From the NCBI GenBank assembly GCA_016722945.1, contig JAEQMT010000023.1:1-64000 (forward strand): a stretch of DNA of 64,000 nucleotides. The letters are read 5' to 3'. Source of the DNA: Desulfofustis sp. PB-SRB1. GTDB lineage: Bacteria; Desulfobacterota; Desulfobulbia; Desulfobulbales; Desulfocapsaceae. The number at the start of each line of letters is the position of its first letter. Within the stretch, counting starts at the first letter, position 1. The notes under the pieces are model-generated. The model was not told where the DNA came from, did not search any database, and was given only the letters and a program-made list of their open reading frames with translations. This document shows, piece after piece, positions 25,720-33,589 of the stretch. Both the position numbers and the translations under genes were made by a program.

Positions 25720-27000
25720 ATGGCAAAACATGAGACACCCTTGTTGGACCAGCTGGAAGGCGGCCCGTGGCCGAGCTTCGTTAGCGACCTGAAGGCACAG
25801 GCCGAGACCAAGCCCGAGGTATGGGATATTCTCGGACAGCTGGAACTGTCTTACAAGGATCGAATCACCCACTGGAAACATGGTGGCATTGTTGGCGTAT
25901 TCGGCTACGGCGGCGGTATTGTCGGGCGGTACTCCGACGTGCCCGAGCAGTTTCCGGGCGTCGAGCATTTTCACACGATCCGGGTGGCCCAGCCGGCATC
26001 CAAGTATTATTCCACCGAAAATCTGCGCAAGCTCTGTGATCTCTGGGAAAAGCACGGCTCCGGCGTCACCAACATGCACGGCTCTACCGGTGACATCATC
26101 CTGCTTGGTACCCGGACGGAGAACCTGGAGCCGTTTTTCTGGGATCTGACCCACGAAATGGGCCAGGATCTGGGCGGTTCCGGCTCCAACCTGCGAAGCC
26201 CCGCCTGCTGTCTTGGCCTGTCGCGCTGCGAGTGGTCATGCTACGATACCCAGGATGCCTGCTATCACCTGACCTTGCACTACCAGGATGAGATCCATCG
26301 TCCGGCCTTCCCCTATAAATTCAAATTCAAATTTTCCGGGTGCGCCAACGACTGCGTAGCGGCCATCGCCCGCGCCGATGTTTCGGTGATCGGGACCTGG
26401 AAAGACAAAATCCGTATCGATCAGGCGGCCGTCAAAGAGTATATCGCCGGTAATTATCCGTCCAACGGCGGTTCTCATGCCGGTCGTGACTGGGGTCCCT
26501 TCGACATCAAAAAAGAGGTTCTGGACCTGTGCCCCACCGAGTGCATGTGGATGGAAGGCGACGAGCTCAAAATCGACGATGCCGAATGTACCCGCTGCAT
26601 GCACTGCATCAACGTCATGCCGCGTGCCCTGCGGCCCGGTGCCGAGCAGGGGGCGACGATTCTGGTTGGCGCCAAGGCGCCCATCCTGGAAGGTGCCCAG
26701 ATGTCAACCCTGATGGTGCCGTTCATGAAAGTTTCCAAGGATAACGAGTACGAAGAGCTCATCGACTTTATCGAGAAGATCTGGGATTGGTGGATGGAAG
26801 TGGGGAAAAACCGTGAGCGTGTCGGTGAGTCCATGCAGCGCGTCGGCCTGCCCACCTTCATCAAGGTCATGGATCTCGAGCCGATTCCGCAGATGATCAA
26901 GGAGCCGCGCTGCAACCCCTATGTCTTCTGGGCAGAGGAAGAGGTTGAGGGTGGCTTTGAGCGGGATATCGATGAATTCCGCGCCCGCCATGCCGCATAG
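25720..27000 (+). CDS. dsrA: Dissimilatory sulfite reductase alpha subunit
   Basis: A 426-residue alpha subunit of DsrAB, the cytoplasmic siroheme enzyme that reduces sulfite in sulfate respiration. The siroheme-[4Fe-4S] cysteines appear as C164-x5-C170 and C208-x3-C212. An inserted ferredoxin domain has CPTEC near 271-275 and CTRCMHC at 290-296. Length and domain order are typical. The strong ribosome site AAAGGAGG lies 5 bases before the ATG. dsrB follows after 53 bases and dsrD after that, the normal order in sulfate reducers. The sequence is of the reductive bacterial type as far as can be judged by the presence of dsrD. Confidence 0.98.
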   Translation: MAKHETPLLDQLEGGPWPSFVSDLKAQAETKPEVWDILGQLELSYKDRITHWKHGGIVGVFGYGGGIVGRYSDVPEQFPGVEHFHTIRVAQPASKYYSTENLRKLCDLWEKHGSGVTNMHGSTGDIILLGTRTENLEPFFWDLTHEMGQDLGGSGSNLRSPACCLGLSRCEWSCYDTQDACYHLTLHYQDEIHRPAFPYKFKFKFSGCANDCVAAIARADVSVIGTWKDKIRIDQAAVKEYIAGNYPSNGGSHAGRDWGPFDIKKEVLDLCPTECMWMEGDELKIDDAECTRCMHCINVMPRALRPGAEQGATILVGAKAPILEGAQMSTLMVPFMKVSKDNEYEELIDFIEKIWDWWMEVGKNRERVGESMQRVGLPTFIKVMDLEPIPQMIKEPRCNPYVFWAEEEVEGGFERDIDEFRARHAA

Positions 27001-27053
27001 GCACAGCGTGCCAGATTGATAGACTATTAATCCAATATAATAAGGAGAACAAC

Positions 27054-28181
27054 ATGGGTTATAATCCGGATAAACCGATGGAGGGACGCATCACCGACCT
27101 TGGTCCGCCACACTACGAGCAGTTTCTGCCGCCGGTTATCAAAGAGAACAAGGGCAAGTGGCTGTGGCATGAAATCACCCAGCCCGGTGTTCTGATGCAC
27201 AAATCGGAAACCGGCGATGAGGTGTATACGGTGCGCTGCGGGTCCGCCCGCCTGATGACCGTTAACCACATCCGTGAGATCTGCGATATCGCCGACGCCC
27301 ACTGCGACGGCTATCTTCGCTTCACCACCCGTAACAATATCGAGTTCATGGTTGACTCCAAGGACAAGGTGCAGCCGTTACTCGATGATCTGGCCAGCCG
27401 CGGCAACAAGTTTCCGGTCGGCGGCACCGGCGCCGGGATCACCAACATCGTTCACACCCAGGGGTGGATTCACTGCCACACCCCGGCAACTGACGCCTCC
27501 GGCCCGGTAAAAGTGGTGATGGACGATCTGTTCGAATATTTCACCTCCATGGCGCTGCCGGCCCAGGTGCGGATTGCCCTGGCCTGCTGCCTGAACATGT
27601 GCGGCGCCGTACATGCCTCTGATATCGCCATTCTGGGTATTCACCGCAAGCCGCCGATGATCGATCATAAGCGGATTACCGGTGTCTGCGAATTGCCGCT
27701 GGCCATCGCATCATGTCCGCTTGGCGCGGTCAAGCCGGCCAAGGCCGAGGTGGACGGGAAGGAGATCAAGACCGTTAAGGTAACCGTCGAGCGCTGCATG
27801 TTCTGCGGCAACTGCTACACCATGTGTCCGGCCATGCCGATGGCCGATCCGGAAGGTGACGGCATTGCTATCCTGGTGGGCGGCAAGGTTTCCAACGCCA
27901 AGAGCGCGCCCAAGTTTTCTAAACTGGTCATTCCGTTTCTGCCTAACAATACGCCGAAATGGCCGGAGACGGTTGAGGCGATACGCAAGATTCTCGAGGC
28001 CTATGCCAAGGACGCCAAGAAATATGAGCGGGTTGGTGAATGGGCCGAGCGGATCGGGTGGGAGAGCTTCTTCGAAAAGTGTGATATTCCCTTTACGGAG
28101 AAGTCAATCGACGATTATCGACTGGCATACGATACGTGGAGAACCACCACTCAGTTTAAATTCACCAGCCATGTTAAGTAG
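27054..28181 (+). CDS. dsrB: Dissimilatory sulfite reductase beta subunit
   Basis: A 375-residue beta subunit that carries the catalytic siroheme of the DsrA2B2 complex. The cysteine-rich segment [14 protein letters not shown] (C178, C179, C183) and the later [13 protein letters not shown] belong to the siroheme/cluster site. A ferredoxin insert has [12 protein letters not shown] at 248-258. AAGGAG lies about 6 bases before the ATG. It forms one transcription unit with dsrA and probably dsrD. A GC-rich hairpin follows the stop codon. Confidence 0.98.
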   Translation: MGYNPDKPMEGRITDLGPPHYEQFLPPVIKENKGKWLWHEITQPGVLMHKSETGDEVYTVRCGSARLMTVNHIREICDIADAHCDGYLRFTTRNNIEFMVDSKDKVQPLLDDLASRGNKFPVGGTGAGITNIVHTQGWIHCHTPATDASGPVKVVMDDLFEYFTSMALPAQVRIALACCLNMCGAVHASDIAILGIHRKPPMIDHKRITGVCELPLAIASCPLGAVKPAKAEVDGKEIKTVKVTVERCMFCGNCYTMCPAMPMADPEGDGIAILVGGKVSNAKSAPKFSKLVIPFLPNNTPKWPETVEAIRKILEAYAKDAKKYERVGEWAERIGWESFFEKCDIPFTEKSIDDYRLAYDTWRTTTQFKFTSHVK

Positions 28182-28200
28182 TTAACTGGCTTTTTTCGAC

Positions 28201-28236
28201 AAAGGCCCACCCCGCGACGCGGGCGTGGGTCTTTGC
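28201..28236 (+). terminator. GC-rich stem-loop between dsrB and dsrD
   Basis: aaaggcccaccccgc pairs with gcgggcgtgggtcttt around a 3-base loop, directly after dsrB. Only a weak T-run follows (gccgtttt). It may be a partial terminator or an RNA-processing/stabilising hairpin that sets the ratio of dsrD to dsrAB, rather than a full stop. Confidence 0.6.
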
Positions 28237-28505
28237 CGTTTTCTGAATCAACCGAAAGGAGAATGATAATGGCGCTGAGTGTCGATGAATTGAAAGCAAA
28301 AATTGTGGAAAAAGCGGAGAAATCTCCTAAGCCACAGTTGTACATCAAGGATTTCTACGCCTGTGATCCTGACGCCAAACCGCGCCAGATCAAAAATGTT
28401 GCCAACGAGCTGGTCCGGGAGGGCAAGCTGATGTTCTGGTCGTCAGGTTCAACTACTATGTACGCCGCTCCCCACCGCATTCAAAACGAGGAGAAGAAAA
28501 AATAG
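28233..28505 (+). CDS. dsrD: Dissimilatory sulfite reductase-associated protein DsrD
   Basis: A 90-residue protein with a winged-helix fold. The ORF opens at 28233, but an ATG at 28269 (MALSVDELKAKIVEKAEKSP) has AAAGGAG about 8 bases upstream and gives 78 residues, the usual DsrD length. I therefore regard 28269 as the true start. DsrD has been reported to act as an allosteric activator of DsrAB rather than as a DNA-binding protein. Its presence points to reductive or disproportionating sulfur metabolism rather than oxidative Dsr. It is followed by a rho-independent terminator. Confidence 0.95.
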   Translation: MPFSESTERRMIMALSVDELKAKIVEKAEKSPKPQLYIKDFYACDPDAKPRQIKNVANELVREGKLMFWSSGSTTMYAAPHRIQNEEKKK

Positions 28506-28541
28506 AAACGGCAACGGCCTGTTTTTCATTTCCGATTCTGT

Positions 28542-28579
28542 AAAGAGCGCGGGGCTTTCCTCACGCTCTTTTTTTTTGC
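28542..28579 (+). terminator. Rho-independent terminator after dsrD
   Basis: aaagagcgcg pairs with the downstream cacgctcttt with an imperfect loop, followed by a run of nine or more T. It would end the dsrABD transcript. Confidence 0.75.
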
Positions 28580-28718
28580 TTCCGTCGGTGGCAGTGCAAC
28601 ACCACCCAGGCTGCGTCGGGCTCTTTATATCTTTTTCCAACAGCATAAGCGTGTTACAGGCAGGCGCACGGCACGGTATGCGTATTTTCGCATGGATCGT
28701 GAGATAGTACTGGGTGAA

Positions 28719-29711
28719 TCAGGCCACGGGATTGACGATAGTGCGCCCTCTGATTTTACCCGCAATGATCGATTCGCCAAGACCAAGCACATCCTGTAAC
28801 GACACCTCGGTGCAGATCGAATCAAGGGTCTCAAGATCGAGATCTTGAGCTAGTCGATCCCAGGCCCGGGTGCGGGTTTTCAGATCCGCCATCACCGAAT
28901 CGATTCCTTTCAGCGTTACCCCCCTGAGTATGAAAGGCGCCACCGAAGTGGGCAGCTTCATGGAGTCCGCCAACCCACAGGCCGCCACCATGCCGCCATA
29001 TTTCATCTGGCTGAGAACATTGGCAAGGGTGTTTCCTCCCGCCACATCGACGGCGCCGGCCCAGCGCTCTTTGCCAAGGGGTCTGGCCGGATCACTGAAT
29101 TCTTGCCGGTCTAAAACCTCTGAGGCTCCTACATTGCGCAGATACTCGGTTTCGGACACCCGCCCGGTCACGGCAACCACCCGATAGCCACGTTTTGCCA
29201 GCAGCATAATGGCGACGCTGCCCACGCCTCCGGCCGCCCCGGTGACCAGAATATCACCATCTGCCGGTCTCAGACCATGATCTTCCAAGCCAAGTACGCT
29301 GAGCATTGCAGTGTATCCGGCGGTGCCGACACCCATGGCGTGCCGGGTACTCATGCCGCCTGGCAGGGCAACGAGCCAGTCACCCTTCACTCTGCCGATC
29401 TGACTGAACCCGCCATGGTGCACCTCACCAACCCCGAAACCGTTGAGGATGACCTTGTCTCCTTTGGTGAATCTACCGTTTGTCGATTCAATCACACTGC
29501 CTGAGAAATCGATGCCTGGAATGAGAGGAAACCTCCGGACTATCGGAGCGGCGCCGGAAATTGCCAGCCCGTCTTTGTAATTTAAGGTGGAATACTCGAT
29601 AGCTACCGTTACATCCCCATCCATCAAATCCTCTTCGGACAGGGTTGAAAGCTCCGCTCTTTGTTTGTCATCACTCTTGGAAATCACTATTGCCTGAAAT
29701 GATTTCATCAT
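28719..29711 (-). CDS. acuI: AcuI/YhdH-type zinc-free alcohol dehydrogenase family oxidoreductase
   Basis: A 330-residue medium-chain dehydrogenase/reductase of the YhdH/AcuI branch. The catalytic half has TLNYKDGLAISG and PGIDFSGSV. The NADPH-binding Rossmann half has VTGAAGGVGSVAIMLLA near residue 155. The cysteine and histidine ligands for zinc are absent. AcuI enzymes reduce acryloyl-CoA to propionyl-CoA, which detoxifies acrylate. The exact substrate here is inferred. It stands in its own unit, in convergent orientation with dsrD and downstream of ahcY. Confidence 0.87.
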   Translation of the reverse strand: MMKSFQAIVISKSDDKQRAELSTLSEEDLMDGDVTVAIEYSTLNYKDGLAISGAAPIVRRFPLIPGIDFSGSVIESTNGRFTKGDKVILNGFGVGEVHHGGFSQIGRVKGDWLVALPGGMSTRHAMGVGTAGYTAMLSVLGLEDHGLRPADGDILVTGAAGGVGSVAIMLLAKRGYRVVAVTGRVSETEYLRNVGASEVLDRQEFSDPARPLGKERWAGAVDVAGGNTLANVLSQMKYGGMVAACGLADSMKLPTSVAPFILRGVTLKGIDSVMADLKTRTRAWDRLAQDLDLETLDSICTEVSLQDVLGLGESIIAGKIRGRTIVNPVA

Positions 29712-29798
29712 GTTTCCTCCGCTTGCATTGCGTCTCGGTTCATGGGTGTGGTGTGCGAGACCTGCTGTAATACCTTCGATGTACGGGCAAAAGATTGT

Positions 29799-31097
29799 CT
29801 AGTATCGGTAATACCCGGGTTTAAACGGTCCGTTGACCGGGACGCCGATGTAGTCAGCCTGTTCCTGGGACAGCGTCTCCAGGGTGGCGCCAAGTTTTTT
29901 AAGATGCATACGGGCAACCTGCTCATCAAGATGCTTGGGTAGAAAATAGACCTCGTTGCGGTAATCGTCACCATTGTTCCAGAGCTCGATTTGGGCCAGT
30001 ACCTGATTGGCGAACGAGGTGCTCATCACGAAGCTGGGATGGCCGGTGGCGCAGCCCAGATTCACCAGACGACCCTCCGCCAGGATGATGATTTTTTTGC
30101 CGTCGGCAAAGGTGACGTGATCGACCTGCGGCTTGATGGATTCCCAGGGAAGATCGCGAATGGCGGCAATCTCAATTTCCGAGTCGAAATGGCCGATATT
30201 GCAGACGATGGCCTGATCCTTCATGCGCTCCATATGGGCCCGGGTGATCACCGATATATTGCCGGTACAGGTAACAAAGATATCGCCGATGGACGCCGCC
30301 TCATCCATGGTAACTACCCGGTGACCCTCCATGGCGGCCTGCAGGGCGCAGATCGGGTCGATCTCGGTTACCAGGACGATGGCGCCCATGCCCTGCAATG
30401 CCTGGGCGCATCCCTTGCCGACATCGCCATAGCCGGCAACTACCGCGATTTTTCCGGCAATCATCACGTCCGTTGCCCGCTTGATGCCGTCAATAAGTGA
30501 TTCACGACAGCCGTAAAGGTTGTCGAATTTTGATTTGGTCACCGAGTCATTTACGTTAATGGCCGGGCAGAGCAGGGTACCTTTTCGCGCCATTTCTCCT
30601 AACCGATGCACTCCGGTGGTAGTTTCCTCGGTGATGCCGCGTATCTCATCCATCAGTTCGGGGTAGCGCTGGTGCATTACCAAAGTAAGATCGCCGCCGT
30701 CATCTAAAATCATGTTGGGGCGCCAGTCGTCGGGGCCGAAGATGGTCTGCTCGATGCACCACCAGAATTCCTCTTCGGTTTCACCCTTCCAGGCGAAGAC
30801 CGGGATGTTGCGGGCGGCCAGGGCAGCGGCGGCGTGATCCTGGGTGGAGAAGATATTGCACGAAGACCAGCGTACCTCGGCGCCCAGTTCAATAAGGGTC
30901 TCCACCAGCACCGCCGTCTGGATGGTCATATGGATGCAGCCGGCAATGCGGGCGCCGCTGAGCGGTTTAGTGGCGCGGTATTCCTCGCGCAGACTCATGA
31001 GTCCGGGCATCTCGGTTTCGGCAATGGCGATTTCGCGGCGGCCCCAGTCGGCCAGAGCGAGATCGGCAACTTTGTAATCGGTGGTTGTGGTAATCAT
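29799..31097 (-). CDS. ahcY: S-adenosylhomocysteinase
   Basis: A 432-residue NAD-dependent enzyme that splits S-adenosylhomocysteine into adenosine and homocysteine. It has [16 protein letters not shown] near the start, [16 protein letters not shown] with the catalytic lysine and aspartate, and the NAD site [13 protein letters not shown]. The C-terminus ends KPGYYRY, which is diagnostic. It is a cytoplasmic tetramer in the family. It lies 33 bases downstream of metK, so the two steps of the methyl cycle are encoded together. Confidence 0.97.
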   Translation of the reverse strand: MITTTTDYKVADLALADWGRREIAIAETEMPGLMSLREEYRATKPLSGARIAGCIHMTIQTAVLVETLIELGAEVRWSSCNIFSTQDHAAAALAARNIPVFAWKGETEEEFWWCIEQTIFGPDDWRPNMILDDGGDLTLVMHQRYPELMDEIRGITEETTTGVHRLGEMARKGTLLCPAINVNDSVTKSKFDNLYGCRESLIDGIKRATDVMIAGKIAVVAGYGDVGKGCAQALQGMGAIVLVTEIDPICALQAAMEGHRVVTMDEAASIGDIFVTCTGNISVITRAHMERMKDQAIVCNIGHFDSEIEIAAIRDLPWESIKPQVDHVTFADGKKIIILAEGRLVNLGCATGHPSFVMSTSFANQVLAQIELWNNGDDYRNEVYFLPKHLDEQVARMHLKKLGATLETLSQEQADYIGVPVNGPFKPGYYRY

Positions 31098-31130
31098 GGT
31101 TGTGTTTTGGTAGGTATGAATGTGAGGTGA

Positions 31131-32297
31131 TCAGGCAATACCGGCGGCGGCGCGCAGCTCATCGGCCTTGTCGGTTCGTTCCCAGGTGAAATCGGCTCTT
31201 TTCCTGCCGAAATGGCCGTAGACGGCGGTGGCCCGGTAGATGGGCCGTAACAGGTCGAGGTGCTGGATAATAGCTTTTGGTCGCAGGTCGAAGCGCTGGG
31301 TGACCAGATCCCTGATGGCGTCGTCTTCGATCAGACCGGTGCCGAAACTGTTGACGTTGATGGAGACGGGCTGAGAAATGCCGATGGCATAGGCAACCTG
31401 CACCTCGAGTTCATGGGCGATGCCCGCCGCCACCAAATTTTTGGCGATGTATCTGCCCATGTATGAAGATGAGCGGTCGACCTTGGAGGGGTCCTTACCG
31501 GAAAACGCCCCGCCGCCATGCGATCCTTTGCCGCCATAGGTGTCGACGATGATCTTGCGTCCGGTTACGCCGCAGTCACCAACCGGGCCGCCGATAACAA
31601 ATCTTCCGGTGGGATTGATATAGAAGGTGGTGTCGCCATCGATCATGTTCTGAGGCAGAACGGGTTTGATAATCTCCTCCATCACCCCTTCCTTGAGATC
31701 TTCGTAATCGATGATCTCGTCGTGCTGGGTAGAGAGCACTACGGCGCTGATCCGGTGCGGCATGTTGTCCACATATTCCACCGTAACTTGGCTTTTCGCA
31801 TCGGGCCGCAGCCAGGGGAGCAATCCTGTCTTTCGTACCTCGGCTTGGCGGCGGGTAAGCCGGTGGGCGTAGTAGATGGGCATCGGCATCAATACCTCGG
31901 TATCCCGGCAGGCATAGCCGAACATGAGGCCCTGGTCGCCGGCACCCTGATCCAGATCCAGACCGCTGCCCTCGTTCACCCCCTGAGCGATATCGGCGGA
32001 TTGCTTGTCGATGGAGGTAAGGATTGCACAGGATTGCCAATCAAACCCCATATCCGAGGAGTTATAACCGATCTCCCGGATGGTCTGGCGGGCCACATCG
32101 GCCATGTCCACCCAGGCGCTGGTGGTGATCTCCCCGGCAATGAGCACCATGCCGGTGGTCACCATGGTCTCGCAGGCTACCCGGCAGTGAATATCCTGGC
32201 TGATTATGGCATCAAGGATCGCATCAGAAATCTGGTCGGCAACCTTGTCGGGATGACCTTCTGATACCGATTCAGAGGTAAAGAGATAGTTTGACAT
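31131..32297 (-). CDS. metK: S-adenosylmethionine synthetase
   Basis: A 388-residue enzyme making S-adenosylmethionine from ATP and methionine. It has the N-terminal [19 protein letters not shown], the loop [12 protein letters not shown], and the P-loop-like [16 protein letters not shown]. Length and motifs are typical of the bacterial type. AGGGAA lies about 6 bases before the ATG. It forms an operon with ahcY downstream. I found no SAM riboswitch in the leader. Confidence 0.98.
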   Translation of the reverse strand: MSNYLFTSESVSEGHPDKVADQISDAILDAIISQDIHCRVACETMVTTGMVLIAGEITTSAWVDMADVARQTIREIGYNSSDMGFDWQSCAILTSIDKQSADIAQGVNEGSGLDLDQGAGDQGLMFGYACRDTEVLMPMPIYYAHRLTRRQAEVRKTGLLPWLRPDAKSQVTVEYVDNMPHRISAVVLSTQHDEIIDYEDLKEGVMEEIIKPVLPQNMIDGDTTFYINPTGRFVIGGPVGDCGVTGRKIIVDTYGGKGSHGGGAFSGKDPSKVDRSSSYMGRYIAKNLVAAGIAHELEVQVAYAIGISQPVSINVNSFGTGLIEDDAIRDLVTQRFDLRPKAIIQHLDLLRPIYRATAVYGHFGRKRADFTWERTDKADELRAAAGIA

Positions 32298-32358
32298 GCA
32301 CGTTCCCTTTTTTGTATGGCAGTGGCGAAGTATCTAAGGGTTAAAAATTTAAAGAACA

Positions 32359-32364
32359 ATTATA
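32359..32364 (-). promoter_or_regulatory. Possible -10 element of metK promoter
   Basis: On the minus strand a perfect TATAAT lies about 60 bases before the metK start. The -35 is not obvious. The leader around it contains gttccccttt and a complementary aaagggaac that overlaps the ribosome site, so a pairing that affects metK translation is possible only if transcription starts farther upstream. Confidence 0.35.
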
Positions 32365-32501
32365 GTGCATCCTCCCCTCTTTTAAAGGGGAACAATCGGT
32401 AAAACGCATTGTGGCCCGATTTTGATACCGGTGTTATTGTCTTCCCGCACAGGAGCAGATGTCACCGCTTTGTGTTCATTACAGAAGGATTGATAGAGAT
32501 T

Positions 32502-33473
32502 ATGTCATTAGCGCAGGCTCAAGAGGTTCTACGCATCGAAGAGCAGGGCATCGCCGCGGTTCGGGCAGGTTTGGGTGATGAGTTCACCAGAGCGGTTGAT
32601 CTTATTACCCATTGTCCCGGCAAACTTATCATAACGGGGATTGGCAAGTCTGGCCTAGTTGCCCGCAAGATCGCCGCAACCATGAACAGTACCGGCACCT
32701 CCGCATATTTTCTGCACCCGGTTGAGGCGCTGCATGGGGATATGGCGATAGTGGGGGAAGGTGATGTAATCCTGGCATTATCATACGGCGGCGAGACGAG
32801 TGAGCTCAACTACCTTCTGGCCGCAATTCGTGCCAGATCAGGCGCGATCATCGCGCTGACCGGAAACACATCTTCCACCCTTGCCGGTGCTGCCGATGTT
32901 GTTCTCAACGTGGCCGTTCCCCAAGAGGCGTGCCCTCTGGGCCTTGCCCCCACCACCAGCACTACCGCGACCTTGGCGCTGGGGGATGCGCTGGCGGTGG
33001 TGTTGATGAATCGCAGCGGCTTCAGGGAAGCAGATTTTCGCAGAAATCACCCCGGCGGCGGTTTGGGTGAGCGTCTCAAGGTGCGTGTTGCCGAGGTGAT
33101 GTTCACCGGGGACTTGATTCCCCGTGTTACCAGTCAGGCACGCCTTTCTGAGGCGGTTGATGAGTCGAACCGGAAAAACCTGGGAGCGGTGGTCGTTACC
33201 GGCGCCTACGACACCGTGTTGGGAATAATCACCGACGGTGATATTCGCAGGCTGGTGGCTGGTGATGAGATAGTTGAGGGTGTTGGTGTAACCGCGGTGA
33301 TGACCGGCAACCCGGTGACGATCTCCGCCGACAAACAGGCTGTGGACGCCTTGAGCATCATGCAGGAGAAAGAGGTTACCGTACTGCCGGTGATCGAAGG
33401 TGAGATGCGGCTGATCGGCATCTTGCACCTCCACGATCTTTTGGGGAAGGGGGAGTTTCGCTTTCTTATCTGA
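32502..33473 (+). CDS. kdsD: Arabinose-5-phosphate isomerase (KdsD/KpsF/GutQ)
   Basis: A 323-residue enzyme converting ribulose 5-phosphate to arabinose 5-phosphate, the first committed step to Kdo for lipopolysaccharide. The SIS domain (GKLIITGIGKSGLVARKIA, HPVEALHGD, LALSYGGETSE) precedes a pair of CBS domains. The frame is open from a TTG at 32409, but the family begins at the ATG at 32502. Its TGA stop (33471-33473) is the first three bases of a truncated repeat, which may have trimmed or replaced the original C-terminus (GKGEFRFLI). Confidence 0.93.
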   Translation: MSLAQAQEVLRIEEQGIAAVRAGLGDEFTRAVDLITHCPGKLIITGIGKSGLVARKIAATMNSTGTSAYFLHPVEALHGDMAIVGEGDVILALSYGGETSELNYLLAAIRARSGAIIALTGNTSSTLAGAADVVLNVAVPQEACPLGLAPTTSTTATLALGDALAVVLMNRSGFREADFRRNHPGGGLGERLKVRVAEVMFTGDLIPRVTSQARLSEAVDESNRKNLGAVVVTGAYDTVLGIITDGDIRRLVAGDEIVEGVGVTAVMTGNPVTISADKQAVDALSIMQEKEVTVLPVIEGEMRLIGILHLHDLLGKGEFRFLI

Positions 33474-33530
33474 TGGCGTGGTAAAAACTTGGCTCTACGG
33501 TCGCAAGGAACCGTTTTGACTTTGCAGGGG
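33471..33530. repeat. Truncated copy of the 157-bp repeat
   Basis: tgatggcgtggtaaaaactt, ggctctacgg and ccgttttgac match the first 60 bases of copy 2 at 14822. The right half is missing. The first three bases serve as the kdsD stop codon. Confidence 0.65.
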
Positions 33531-33589
33531 GCTCACCCGTCCAATGGAATCTGCCATTGCAGAAGAAAAAAGCAGGGTATGGCCGGGCA

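Noticed and set aside
32298-32501. Possible SAM or SAH riboswitch upstream of metK-ahcY
   Set aside because: I could not match any conserved riboswitch core. Only a -10-like hexamer and a weak long-range complementarity are present.
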